Below are positions 36,614-45,659 of a DNA stretch of 64,000 nt, one piece after another. The position numbers and the translations under genes are program-made. The notes beneath the pieces are model-generated. The model had not been told where the DNA came from. It saw nothing but the letters and a program-made list of their open reading frames with translations, and ran no database searches. Source of the DNA: Scleromatobacter humisilvae (lineage in GTDB: Bacteria; Pseudomonadota; Gammaproteobacteria; Burkholderiales; Burkholderiaceae_C). The DNA lies in NCBI RefSeq assembly GCF_023231945.1, contig NZ_JAJLJH010000011.1, forward strand, positions 1 through 64,000, given 5' to 3'. Every line of letters begins with the position of its first letter. Within the stretch, counting starts at the first letter, position 1.

Positions 36614-36830
36614 AGATCTCGTCACGCGTCATGTATGGGGTGTCGCCAGAGTTGAACAACGGCGGACGATCCAGCCACTCGCGCATCGCGCGTTCGTAGG
36701 AATCGTCGTGCCGCATCTTGTCGGCCAGCATCTCGCCGATCAGGCGCGACACGCTGGTGTTGCGACGCGCGGCTTCCATCCGAGCCCAGTCGGCGACCGC
36801 GTCGTCCATGGTAACGGTGACGTTCTTCAT
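36585..36830 (-). CDS. Ribbon-helix-helix antitoxin
   Basis: An 81-aa protein: residues 1-45 KNVTVTMDDAVADWARMEAARRNTSVSRLIGEML form the strand-helix-helix DNA-binding fold (CopG/Arc type); the C-terminal half (AMREWLDRPPLFN..., MTRDEIYAERLDRF) would wrap the toxin. GGAG 7 nt before the ATG at 36830 fixes the start over an ORF extension to 36851. Two identical palindromes upstream are its likely autoregulatory sites. Confidence 0.85.
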   Translation of the reverse strand: MKNVTVTMDDAVADWARMEAARRNTSVSRLIGEMLADKMRHDDSYERAMREWLDRPPLFNSGDTPYMTRDEIYAERLDRFR

Positions 36831-36853
36831 CGTGGCACTCCGACCGAGCAATC

Positions 36854-36900
36854 ACACGAACTTCGTGTTCCACAATTTTCGTGCGACACGAACTTCGTGT
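36854..36900. promoter_or_regulatory. Twin palindromic operator of the toxin-antitoxin module
   Basis: The 15-mer ACACGAACTTCGTGT (7-1-7 palindrome) occurs exactly twice, at 36854-36868 and 36886-36900, with centres 32 bp apart (about three helix turns). It lies between the hisD stop (36919) and the antitoxin start, just upstream of the ribosome-binding site. Sites of this kind are typical for ribbon-helix-helix antitoxin repression. A promoter here would also feed hisC, hisB, hisH, hisA and hisF. Confidence 0.8.
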
Positions 36901-36918
36901 CAATTCGCCAGCCGCGAA

Positions 36919-38238
36919 TCAGGCCTTCTTCGAGAGACGCATCTCTGCCGCCCGCGCGTGGCCTTGCAGGCCCTCGCCGTAGGCCAGCTCCGCTGCGATC
37001 GGGCCGAGGATGTGAGCACCTGCTTCGCTAACCTGGATCAGGCTGCTGCGCTTCTGGAAGTCGTAGACGCCCAACGGCGACGAGAAGCGCGCGGTGCCCG
37101 ACGTCGGCAGCACGTGGTTCGGCCCGGCGCAGTAGTCGCCCAGGCTTTCGCTGGTGAACGCGCCCAGGAAGATCGCGCCGGCGTGGCGCAGCAGCTGTTC
37201 CCACTTCTCGGGCGCGTCGCTGCTGACCTCGAGGTGCTCCGGCGCGATCCGGTTGCTGATCTCGCAGGCCTCTTCCATCGATCGCGTCAGGATCAGCGCG
37301 CCGCGGCCTTCCAGTGACGCCCTGATCACGGCCTGGCGCGGCATCTCGCCGATCAGGCGATCGATGGACGCGCGCACCTCTGCGAGATAGGCCGCGTCGG
37401 GCGACAGCAGGATGCTTTGCGCCAGCTCGTCGTGCTCGGCCTGGCTGAACAGGTCCATCGCCACCCAGTCGGCCGGCGTCGTGCCGTCGGCCAGCACCAG
37501 GATCTCGCTGGGCCCGGCGATCATGTCGATGCCTACCTGTCCGAACACGCGGCGCTTGGCGCTGGCGACGTAGGCGTTGCCCGGCCCGGTGATCTTGTCG
37601 ACGGCCGGGATCGTCGCCGTGCCGTAGGCCAGTGCGCCGACCGCCTGCGCGCCGCCGACCGTGAACGCGCGATGCACGCCTGCGACGTAGGCCGCTGCCA
37701 GCACCAGCGCGTTGCGCTCGCCCTTGGGCGTGGGCACGACCATCACGATCTCGCCGACGCCGGCCACCTGCGCCGGGATCGCATTCATCAGCACGCTGGA
37801 CGGATACGCCGCCTTGCCGCCCGGCACATAGATGCCGACGCGATCCAGCGGCGTCACCTTCTGGCCCAGCAGCGTGCCGTCCTCGTCGCGGTATTGCCAG
37901 CTGCGGCCGCAGGCCTCCAGCTGGCGCTCGTGATAGCTGCGCACGCGTCGCGCGGCCGATTCGAGCGCGCTGCGCTGAGCGGGCGTGATCGCGTCGAACG
38001 CGGCCTTCAGCTCGTCGCGCGTCAGCTCCAGCGCGGCGACGCTCGCGGCGGCCATGCCGTCGAAGCGATTCGTGCATTCGAGCACCGCGGCGTCGCCGCG
38101 CGTCTTCACGTCGGCCAGGATCGCGGCGACGCGTTCCTCGATCGCATGATCCGCCTCTTCCGACCAGTGGCGCAGCTTGGCGAACTCGGCTTCGAAGTCG
38201 GAGGCGGCGGTGTCGAGCTGGCGGACTTGGACCGGCAT
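36919..38238 (-). CDS. hisD: Histidinol dehydrogenase
   Basis: Two-step NAD-dependent oxidation of L-histidinol to histidine. The 439-aa zinc enzyme shows [60 protein letters not shown] and the C-terminal [20 protein letters not shown]. It is 17 bp downstream of hisG. The next his gene, hisC, is displaced by the toxin-antitoxin pair. Confidence 0.97.
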   Translation of the reverse strand: MPVQVRQLDTAASDFEAEFAKLRHWSEEADHAIEERVAAILADVKTRGDAAVLECTNRFDGMAAASVAALELTRDELKAAFDAITPAQRSALESAARRVRSYHERQLEACGRSWQYRDEDGTLLGQKVTPLDRVGIYVPGGKAAYPSSVLMNAIPAQVAGVGEIVMVVPTPKGERNALVLAAAYVAGVHRAFTVGGAQAVGALAYGTATIPAVDKITGPGNAYVASAKRRVFGQVGIDMIAGPSEILVLADGTTPADWVAMDLFSQAEHDELAQSILLSPDAAYLAEVRASIDRLIGEMPRQAVIRASLEGRGALILTRSMEEACEISNRIAPEHLEVSSDAPEKWEQLLRHAGAIFLGAFTSESLGDYCAGPNHVLPTSGTARFSSPLGVYDFQKRSSLIQVSEAGAHILGPIAAELAYGEGLQGHARAAEMRLSKKA

Positions 38239-38255
38239 GGCAGGCTTCTCGGGAA

Positions 38256-38912
38256 TCAGGCGTTGGCAGGAATGGCGCCGGCGAAGGCGGCGATCAGCGC
38301 GCGGATGCGCTCGCGCTTCAACTTCAGCGCGGCCTGGTTCACGACCAGGCGCGACGAGATGTCCATGATGCGTTCGACCTCGACCAGCTTATTGGCCTTC
38401 AGCGTCGAGCCGGTGGAGACGAGGTCGACGATCGCGTCGGCCAGGCCCGTCAGCGGGGCCAGCTCCATCGAGCCGTACAGCTTGATCAAGTCGACGTGCA
38501 CGCCCTTGTCGGCGAAGTGCTGGCGCGCGACCGCGGTGTACTTGGTCGCGACGCGAATGCGCGAACCCTGCTTGACGGCGGCCTCGTAGTCGAAGTCCGC
38601 GCGCGTGGCCACGCTCATGCGGCACCTGGCGATCTGCAGATCGAGCGGCTGGTAGAGGCCTGCGGCGTCGCTCTCGGCCGCGTGCTCGATCAGCACGTCC
38701 TTGCCGGCCACGCCGAGGTCGGCGCCGCCATGCTGCACGTAGGTGGGCACGTCGGTCGCGCGCACCAGCACGACGCGCACGTCGGGCTGGTTCGTCGCCA
38801 GGATCAGCTTGCGGGTCTTCTCGGGATCCTCGGTGACGACGATGCCGGCCGCGGCGAGCAGCGGCAGCGTCTCCTCGAAGATGCGTCCCTTGGAAAGTGC
38901 GAGCGTCAGCAT
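38256..38912 (-). CDS. hisG: ATP phosphoribosyltransferase, short form
   Basis: First and feedback-regulated step of histidine synthesis (ATP + PRPP). The 218-aa length is the short HisG form, lacking the C-terminal regulatory domain; such enzymes need the partner HisZ, which is not in this window. Conserved: [32 protein letters not shown], and the PRPP loop [16 protein letters not shown]. It starts 1 bp after the murA stop. Confidence 0.97.
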   Translation of the reverse strand: MLTLALSKGRIFEETLPLLAAAGIVVTEDPEKTRKLILATNQPDVRVVLVRATDVPTYVQHGGADLGVAGKDVLIEHAAESDAAGLYQPLDLQIARCRMSVATRADFDYEAAVKQGSRIRVATKYTAVARQHFADKGVHVDLIKLYGSMELAPLTGLADAIVDLVSTGSTLKANKLVEVERIMDISSRLVVNQAALKLKRERIRALIAAFAGAIPANA

Positions 38913-38913
38913 G

Positions 38914-40248
<1,335 letters not shown>

Positions 40249-40278
40249 TCAAGCGCGGCGCGCAGCCGCGCGTCGGCG

Positions 40279-40557
40279 TCAATGGGAATGGCTGGCGGCG
40301 TCGCTGCCGAGCGCGCGCTGGCTGGCCCATTCGGCCGGCGTCAGCGTCTTCATCGACAGGGCGTGGATCTGCTCGCGCATGCGATCGCCGAGCGCGGCAT
40401 ACACGCGCTGGTGGCGGCGGATGCGCATCAGGCCTTCGAATTCCGGCGACACGATGGTGGCGAAGAAATGTCGGCCGTCGCCCTCCACCTCGAGGTGATC
40501 GCAGGTGAGTCCGTCGGCGATGTAGCGCTGGACGTCTTGGGCGGTGGGATCGGTCAT
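40279..40557 (-). CDS. BolA/IbaG-family protein
   Basis: A 92-aa BolA-like protein, with the invariant helix-turn RRHQRVYAALGDRMREQIHALSMKTLTPAEW. The position next to murA and the toluene-tolerance-like/ABC genes matches IbaG (YrbA), implicated in acid stress and iron-sulfur handling with monothiol glutaredoxins, rather than BolA proper. The C-terminal His-rich end (SHSH) may bind metal. Confidence 0.9.
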   Translation of the reverse strand: MTDPTAQDVQRYIADGLTCDHLEVEGDGRHFFATIVSPEFEGLMRIRRHQRVYAALGDRMREQIHALSMKTLTPAEWASQRALGSDAASHSH

Positions 40558-40574
40558 GGGATAAGGATTATCCC

Positions 40575-40886
40575 TCAGGCCGCCGGAACCCGGGCCAGCA
40601 CGGCGCCGACGACCACGGCCGCCAGCAGCAGGCCGGCGGCCACGCGCCACTTGACGCGGCGCGGCCACGAGGTCGACACCAGCAGCACCGCGCTCATCGT
40701 GCTGAGCGTGGGCAGCAGCGCGAGAAAGACCAGCATGTGGACGATGTCGGGCGTCGGGCAGTTGTCGCCGCAGCGCCCCGACCACCACCTCCACAAGGCC
40801 ACGGCGGCGACGCAGCCGAGCGCGAAGGTGGCCAGCACCGTCGTGACGCGGCGCATCGGGGTGATCGGTTCGTCGACGGGTGCCAT
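40575..40886 (-). CDS. Small hypothetical membrane protein
   Basis: A 103-aa protein with three hydrophobic helices (VTTVLATFALGCVAAVALW; DIVHMLVFLALLPTLSTMSAVLLV; WRVAAGLLLAAVVVGAVLA) and a Cys pair in the first loop (GRCGDNCPTPD). It lies 1 bp after the ABC permease stop and 17 bp before ibaG-like, so it is co-transcribed with them. Not recognised; it is not part of the common version of this cluster as I know it. Confidence 0.65.
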   Translation of the reverse strand: MAPVDEPITPMRRVTTVLATFALGCVAAVALWRWWSGRCGDNCPTPDIVHMLVFLALLPTLSTMSAVLLVSTSWPRRVKWRVAAGLLLAAVVVGAVLARVPAA

Positions 40887-40887
40887 C

Positions 40888-41661
40888 TCAATGCCTCAGT
40901 TTGTAGCCGCTGCGCAGCAGCGCGAGCGCGATCGTCGCGACCACGACGAAACTGGCGCCGACCACGCCCAGGCTGATCCACGGCGAGACGTCGCTGGCGC
41001 CGAAGAAGCCGCTGCGGAAGCCATCGATCATGTAGAAGAACGGGTTCAGCCGGCTGACGACGTGCCACAGCGGCGGCAGCGAGTGCACCGAGTAGAAGAC
41101 GCCGGACAGGAACGTCAACGGCATGATGATGAAGTTCTGGAACGCGGCGAGCTGGTCGAACTTCTCGGCCCACAGGCCGGCGATCAGGCCCAGCGTGCCC
41201 ATCATCGCCGAGCCCAGCAGCCCGAAGACGAGGATCCACGCCGGATTGGCCAGCCCCGGCGGCGCGAACCACGCGGTGACCAGCATCACCCCGGCGCCCA
41301 CCGCCATGCCGCGCACGATGGCCGCGCCGACGTAGGCGAGGAACCAGGCGGCCGGCGACAGCGGCGTCACCAGCAGGAAGACGAGGTTGCCGGTGATCTT
41401 GCTCTGGATCAGCGACGACGAGCTGTTGGCGAACGCGTTCTGCAGCACGCTCATCATCACCAGGCCGGGGATCAGGAACTGGATGTAGCTGACGCCGTCG
41501 TAGACGCTGACGCGCCCGTTGAGCGCGTGGCCGAAGACGACGAGGTACATCACCGCGGTGAGCACGGGCGCCGCGACGGTCTGGAACGACACCTTCCAGA
41601 AGCGCAGCACCTCCTTGCGGAACAGCGGCTGCGCGCCTGACAGGACGAGGCGCGCGCTCAT
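40888..41661 (-). CDS. ABC-2 type transporter permease (YadH-like)
   Basis: A 257-aa inner-membrane permease with six predicted helices (e.g. APVLTAVMYLVVFG, AWFLAYVGAAIVRGMAVGAGVMLVTAWF, AFQNFIIMPLTFLSGVFYSV) and the ABC-2 signature around LSGVFYSVHSLPPLW followed by NPFFYMIDGFRSGFFG. Its ATG overlaps the ATPase stop (ATGA). Exporters of this type near ibaG-murA are common; cargo unknown. Confidence 0.93.
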   Translation of the reverse strand: MSARLVLSGAQPLFRKEVLRFWKVSFQTVAAPVLTAVMYLVVFGHALNGRVSVYDGVSYIQFLIPGLVMMSVLQNAFANSSSSLIQSKITGNLVFLLVTPLSPAAWFLAYVGAAIVRGMAVGAGVMLVTAWFAPPGLANPAWILVFGLLGSAMMGTLGLIAGLWAEKFDQLAAFQNFIIMPLTFLSGVFYSVHSLPPLWHVVSRLNPFFYMIDGFRSGFFGASDVSPWISLGVVGASFVVVATIALALLRSGYKLRH

Positions 41662-42560
41662 TGCTGGTGCTCCGCGGTCATGATGTTGAGGAACACGTCC
41701 TCCAGGTCGGCACGCCCGATCTCGAGATCCTCGACCGGCACGCCGGCCTCGCGCAGCTGCGCCAGCACGACCTCGACGTCGGCCGCGTCGCGCGCGCTCA
41801 CCTGCGCGGAACGCCCGGTCACGCGCGCGCGATCCGCGAGGCTCGCGGGCAACGCATGGTCGGTCTTGAAGCGCAGCATGGTGTTGGACGTCGACGCCAG
41901 CAGCTCGGACGTGCGCTGCAGCGCGACCACCTTGCCCTGCTTCAACATCGCGATGCGCTGGCACAGCGCCTCGGCCTCTTCCAGGTAGTGCGTGGTCAGC
42001 AGCACGGTGTGGCCCTCGCGGTTCAGGCGCGCGATGAACTGCCACAGCGTCTGGCGCAGTTCGACGTCGACGCCGGCGGTGGGCTCGTCCAGCACGATCA
42101 CGGGCGGACGATGCACCAGCGCCTGCGCCACCAGCACGCGGCGCTTCATGCCGCCCGAAAGCTGGCGCATGTTGGCGTTGGCCTTGTCGGCCAGGCCCAG
42201 GCTGGCGAGCAGCTCGTCGATCCAGGCGTCGTTGTTGCGAACGCCGAAATAGCCGCTCTGGATGCGCAGCGTCTCGCGCACCGAGAAGAACGGGTCGAAC
42301 ACCAGCTCCTGCGGAACGATGCCCAGCGACCGGCGAGCGGCGGCATAGTCGTCGACGACGTCGTGGCCCATCACCGTCACCTTGCCGCTCGTGGCGCGCG
42401 CCAGGCCGGCGAGGATGCTGATCAGCGAGGTCTTGCCCGCGCCGTTGGGGCCCAGCAATCCGAAGAACTCGCCGGGCTGGACATCGAAGGAGACGCCGCC
42501 CAGGGCGCGTACGCCGCTGCCGTAGGTCTTCTCGACTTGCTGGAATGAAATGGCGGACAT
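41658..42560 (-). CDS. ABC transporter ATP-binding protein (YadG-like)
   Basis: A 300-aa ATPase with Walker A GPNGAGKT, Q-loop PQEL, signature LSGGMKRR, Walker B VIVLDEPTAGVD and H-loop LLTTHYLEEAE, then a C-terminal extension of the kind found in ABC-2 exporters (ends ADLEDVFLNIMT). ATG at 42560 (MSAISFQQVEKTYG). It energises the permease encoded next. It is divergent from the TetR gene, with 112 bp between. Confidence 0.95.
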   Translation of the reverse strand: MSAISFQQVEKTYGSGVRALGGVSFDVQPGEFFGLLGPNGAGKTSLISILAGLARATSGKVTVMGHDVVDDYAAARRSLGIVPQELVFDPFFSVRETLRIQSGYFGVRNNDAWIDELLASLGLADKANANMRQLSGGMKRRVLVAQALVHRPPVIVLDEPTAGVDVELRQTLWQFIARLNREGHTVLLTTHYLEEAEALCQRIAMLKQGKVVALQRTSELLASTSNTMLRFKTDHALPASLADRARVTGRSAQVSARDAADVEVVLAQLREAGVPVEDLEIGRADLEDVFLNIMTAEHQQ

Positions 42561-42672
42561 AGGGCGGGCATTGTAGGAAGTGTCGAGAAGTGCCTCTACA
42601 ACACGGGCTTCCGAATCTGTGCATCGGGGCGCCAGGGTGCTAGATTTCGCCAACTGAAAAAGAACAGGTCTC

Positions 42673-43326
42673 ATGGAAGCGAAAAAACCCCGACGCACCG
42701 CCGAACGCATCCTCGAAGTCACGCTGGATCTGTTCAACCGCTTCGGCGAGCCGAACGTGTCGACGACGCTGATCTCGGCCGAATTGCACATCAGCCCGGG
42801 CAACCTGTATTACCACTACCCGGCGAAGGACGAGCTGATCAACGCGCTGTTCGACCGCTACGAGAAGGCGCTCAACGAGCTGCTTCAGGCGGCCGACAAC
42901 GTCGGCAACGTGGAGGACGCCTGGCTGTTCTTCCACATGATGTTCGAGCTGGTCTGGCAATACCGCTTCCTGTATCGCGACCTGAACGACCTGCTGTCGA
43001 AGAACCGGCGCCTGGAGACCCACTTCCAGTTCGTGCTGAAGAACAAGTCGCGCGCGGTCGAGGCCGTGCTGGACGGCTTGAACCGCAGCAGCAACACGCG
43101 TCTCGACCGGCGCGACCTGCCCTCGGTGGCGACGTCGATGGTGGTCGTCCTCACCTACTGGCTCAGCTACGAATACGTGCGCGAGCCGCGCAAGGCGCTC
43201 GAGCCCGAACAGGCCGGCGCGACGCTCGCGCGCGGCGCGTGGCACGTGCTGAGCCTGTTGACACCCTACCTCGAGCCGGCCGCCCGCGAGCACCTGCAGG
43301 AGCTGGCGGCTGCCTACAAGTCCTGA
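42673..43326 (+). CDS. TetR/AcrR-family regulator
   Basis: A 217-aa regulator: N-terminal helix-turn-helix RTAERILEVTLDLFNRFGEPNVSTTLISAELHISPGNLYYHYPAKDELINALF (residues about 7-58, with the hallmark YYHYPxKxEL), and a helical ligand/dimer domain rich in aromatics (WLFFHMMFELVWQYRFLYRDL). It is divergent from the ABC exporter, which it may control; the shared gap is 112 bp. Confidence 0.9.
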   Translation: MEAKKPRRTAERILEVTLDLFNRFGEPNVSTTLISAELHISPGNLYYHYPAKDELINALFDRYEKALNELLQAADNVGNVEDAWLFFHMMFELVWQYRFLYRDLNDLLSKNRRLETHFQFVLKNKSRAVEAVLDGLNRSSNTRLDRRDLPSVATSMVVVLTYWLSYEYVREPRKALEPEQAGATLARGAWHVLSLLTPYLEPAAREHLQELAAAYKS

Positions 43327-43365
43327 CAAGATCCCTCCCAACTTCCAACGAGACGAGACAACGCC

Positions 43366-44142
43366 ATGGCCAAATGGACCGCCTTCCCGTACGACGCCGA
43401 CGACTACACCTTCGACGCGGCCGCGCTGAAGAAGCACTGGGCGCGCCTGCACAAGGGTGACGCCGAGGCCTTCCCCAAGGACGAGGCCGTGCAGGCCGCC
43501 TGGGCGCTGTTCCACGCGGGCCAGTTCCAGAAGGCCTACGACGCCGGCCTGAAGGCGGGCGACGCCGGCATGGTCGTCGCGAACAAGGCGCAGTCCATCT
43601 ACGCGAACTACCTCGAGACGAGCGAGAAGACCAAGCTCGCGATGTTCATGGAAGTGGCCGAGCGCGCCGAGGCCCAGGCCAAGGCCAACCCCAAGCTCGC
43701 CAACGCGCACTACTGGCAGGCCTACGCGCTGGGCCGCTACAGCCAGGGCATCAGCGTGGCCAAGGCGTTGACGCAAGGCCTGGGCGCGAAGGTCAAGACC
43801 GCGCTCGAGACGACGATCGCGCTCGCCCCGAAGCACGCCGACGCCCACATCGCGCTCGGCGCCTTCCACGCCGAGGTGATCGACAAGGTCGGCAAGCTGC
43901 TGGGCAAGACCCAGGGCGCCGACACCGCCACCGGCCTGAAGATGTTCAAGGAAGCCCTCGCGCTGAACCCCGACTCCGCGATCGCCCGCGTGGAATACGC
44001 CAATGGCCTCGTGATGCTCGAAGGCGACAAGCGCATGAAGGAAGCCGAGAAACTCTACGCCGAGGCCGCGGAATGCAAGCCGCTGGATGCGATGGAGCGG
44101 CTGGACGTCGAGATGGCCAAGGCGGAACTCGAGGACGAGTGA
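43366..44142 (+). CDS. TPR-like cytoplasmic protein
   Basis: A 258-aa protein without signal peptide, made of helical repeats (VQAAWALFHAGQFQKAYDAGLKAGD; LANAHYWQAYALGRYSQGISVAKAL; HADAHIALGAFHAEVIDKVGKLL; GLKMFKEALALNPDSAIARVEYANGLVML). Repeats fit the TPR fold and resemble the tail region of RMD-like proteins. It lies 39 bp after the TetR gene and its stop overlaps the start of the DUF2268 gene by 4 bp. Specific role unknown. Confidence 0.7.
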   Translation: MAKWTAFPYDADDYTFDAAALKKHWARLHKGDAEAFPKDEAVQAAWALFHAGQFQKAYDAGLKAGDAGMVVANKAQSIYANYLETSEKTKLAMFMEVAERAEAQAKANPKLANAHYWQAYALGRYSQGISVAKALTQGLGAKVKTALETTIALAPKHADAHIALGAFHAEVIDKVGKLLGKTQGADTATGLKMFKEALALNPDSAIARVEYANGLVMLEGDKRMKEAEKLYAEAAECKPLDAMERLDVEMAKAELEDE

Positions 44143-45074
44143 GCGGCGTGGCGGCGTCGCTTCGCGCGCTGCCCGGCGCGACAGCCCTGCTCGTCGCGAC
44201 GCTCGCACACGCTGGCGCCGCGGCGCCTGCGGTGGTCATTCGCACCAGCGACCTCGACCGCTTCTACAGCGTCTACGACGCCGCGCACGGCACCCCGACG
44301 GCCGAGGCGCTGCAGCGCGGCTATCTCGATCCGGGCTCGCCGGGACTGCAGCAATACCTCGCGGCACGCATCCACAGCGCGACCAGGCTGCAGCAGGCGA
44401 TCGACACGGCTCCCGAGGCCTACGCCGACGCGCGTCACTGCGCGGCTGCGCTGGCAGAGACCAGCGCGCGCCTGCCGGCGGTCTTCGCCCGGCTCGTGGA
44501 TCTCTACCCCGCCGCCCGCATCGCGCCCGTGACCTTCGTCATCGGCCGCAACGACACCGGCGGCAACACCACGCCCGACGGCGTCATCATCGGCGTCGAG
44601 ACCCTGTGCCGCGCGAAGTGGATGGGCGCCGACGTCGCCACGCGCTTCGTGCACATCGTCGCGCACGAGATGACGCACGTGCAGCAGCCGGGCGCCGCGG
44701 TCGACACGCCCGGCGCGACCTTGCTGTTCCAGGCCTTGCTCGAGGGCGAGGCCGAGCTCGTGGCCGAGCTGACGTCCGGCGACACCATCAATCCCCAGCT
44801 CAGGGACTGGACGCACGGCCGCGAGTGCGCCATCGAGCGCGCGTTCCTGAAGGACGCCCCGGGCACCGACCTGAGCCACTGGATGTACAACGGCGTCGGC
44901 ACGCCCGACAAGCCCGGCGACCTCGGCTACTGGGTGGGGTATCGGATCGCCAAGGCGTACTACGCGCAGGCCCGCGACAAGAAGCAGGCGCTCGAGACGC
45001 TCCTGCATGTCGACAACGACTCCGCCGCAAGGATCCTCGAGGACAGCGGCTGGCAGCCGCAGGCCGGCTGCTGA
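44139..45074 (+). CDS. DUF2268 predicted Zn-dependent protease
   Basis: A 311-aa exported protein from GTG 44139 with a signal sequence (LPGATALLVATLAHAGAAAPA). The zincin motif HEMTH is at 176-180 with a downstream EGEAELVAEL that can supply the third ligand, as in DUF2268 (YjaZ-like) putative proteases. DTGGNTTPDGVIIGVETL precedes it, a family hallmark. The start codon overlaps the upstream TPR gene stop (GTGA), suggesting a paired product. Confidence 0.8.
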   Translation: MSGVAASLRALPGATALLVATLAHAGAAAPAVVIRTSDLDRFYSVYDAAHGTPTAEALQRGYLDPGSPGLQQYLAARIHSATRLQQAIDTAPEAYADARHCAAALAETSARLPAVFARLVDLYPAARIAPVTFVIGRNDTGGNTTPDGVIIGVETLCRAKWMGADVATRFVHIVAHEMTHVQQPGAAVDTPGATLLFQALLEGEAELVAELTSGDTINPQLRDWTHGRECAIERAFLKDAPGTDLSHWMYNGVGTPDKPGDLGYWVGYRIAKAYYAQARDKKQALETLLHVDNDSAARILEDSGWQPQAGC

Positions 45075-45169
45075 GCCCCCAGGTTCGAACGCGGCCTTCC
45101 CCCAGGAAGGCGATGGACGCCCCACGGGCCGCCATCGCATGCCGACCGCCTCACCACAAGGAGGCTTGC

Positions 45170-45652
45170 ATGCGTTCATCCATCACCACGATCCTGGGCG
45201 TCGCCGCGTTCGCCGGCGCCTTCGCCACGCTGTCCGCGCCCGCATCCGCCGTCACGCTGCCCAAGGCCGCCATCACCGAAGGCTACGACGACGCCGCGCC
45301 GTTCTCGCAGCGCCTGGACATCACCATGACCGGCGGCTTCGGCAGCGGCTCGTTCACCGTGCCGGCCGGCGTTCGCCTGGTGATCGACTACATCTCCGCC
45401 GACATCGGCTGCATCCCGGGCGGCAACGTGCTGTTCGACGTCGCGACCTACCTCAACGGCGCCGAGGTGGAATCGCACCTGCCGGTGTTCAACAACGGCG
45501 TGATCCTGGGCCAGCAGGTCTATTCGGTCAGCGCGCAGACCCGCATCTACGCCGACCCGAACAGCACAGTGACGATCGCGCTGCTGGGCCCGAGCACCGG
45601 CGGCGGCGGCTCCATCACGGGCGTCTACGGGCACGTCGTGCCGGCACCCTGA
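45170..45652 (+). CDS. Hypothetical exported beta-rich protein
   Basis: A 160-aa protein with a clean signal peptide (SSITTILGVAAFAGAFATLSAPASA) and a Gly/Ser/Val-rich mature part of alternating strands (LDITMTGGFGSGSFTVPAGVRLVIDYISADIG). AAGGAGG lies 7-8 nt before the ATG at 45170, a strong ribosome-binding site. It is likely secreted or periplasmic, of unknown family. Confidence 0.65.
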   Translation: MRSSITTILGVAAFAGAFATLSAPASAVTLPKAAITEGYDDAAPFSQRLDITMTGGFGSGSFTVPAGVRLVIDYISADIGCIPGGNVLFDVATYLNGAEVESHLPVFNNGVILGQQVYSVSAQTRIYADPNSTVTIALLGPSTGGGGSITGVYGHVVPAP

Positions 45653-45659
45653 GCGCGCT

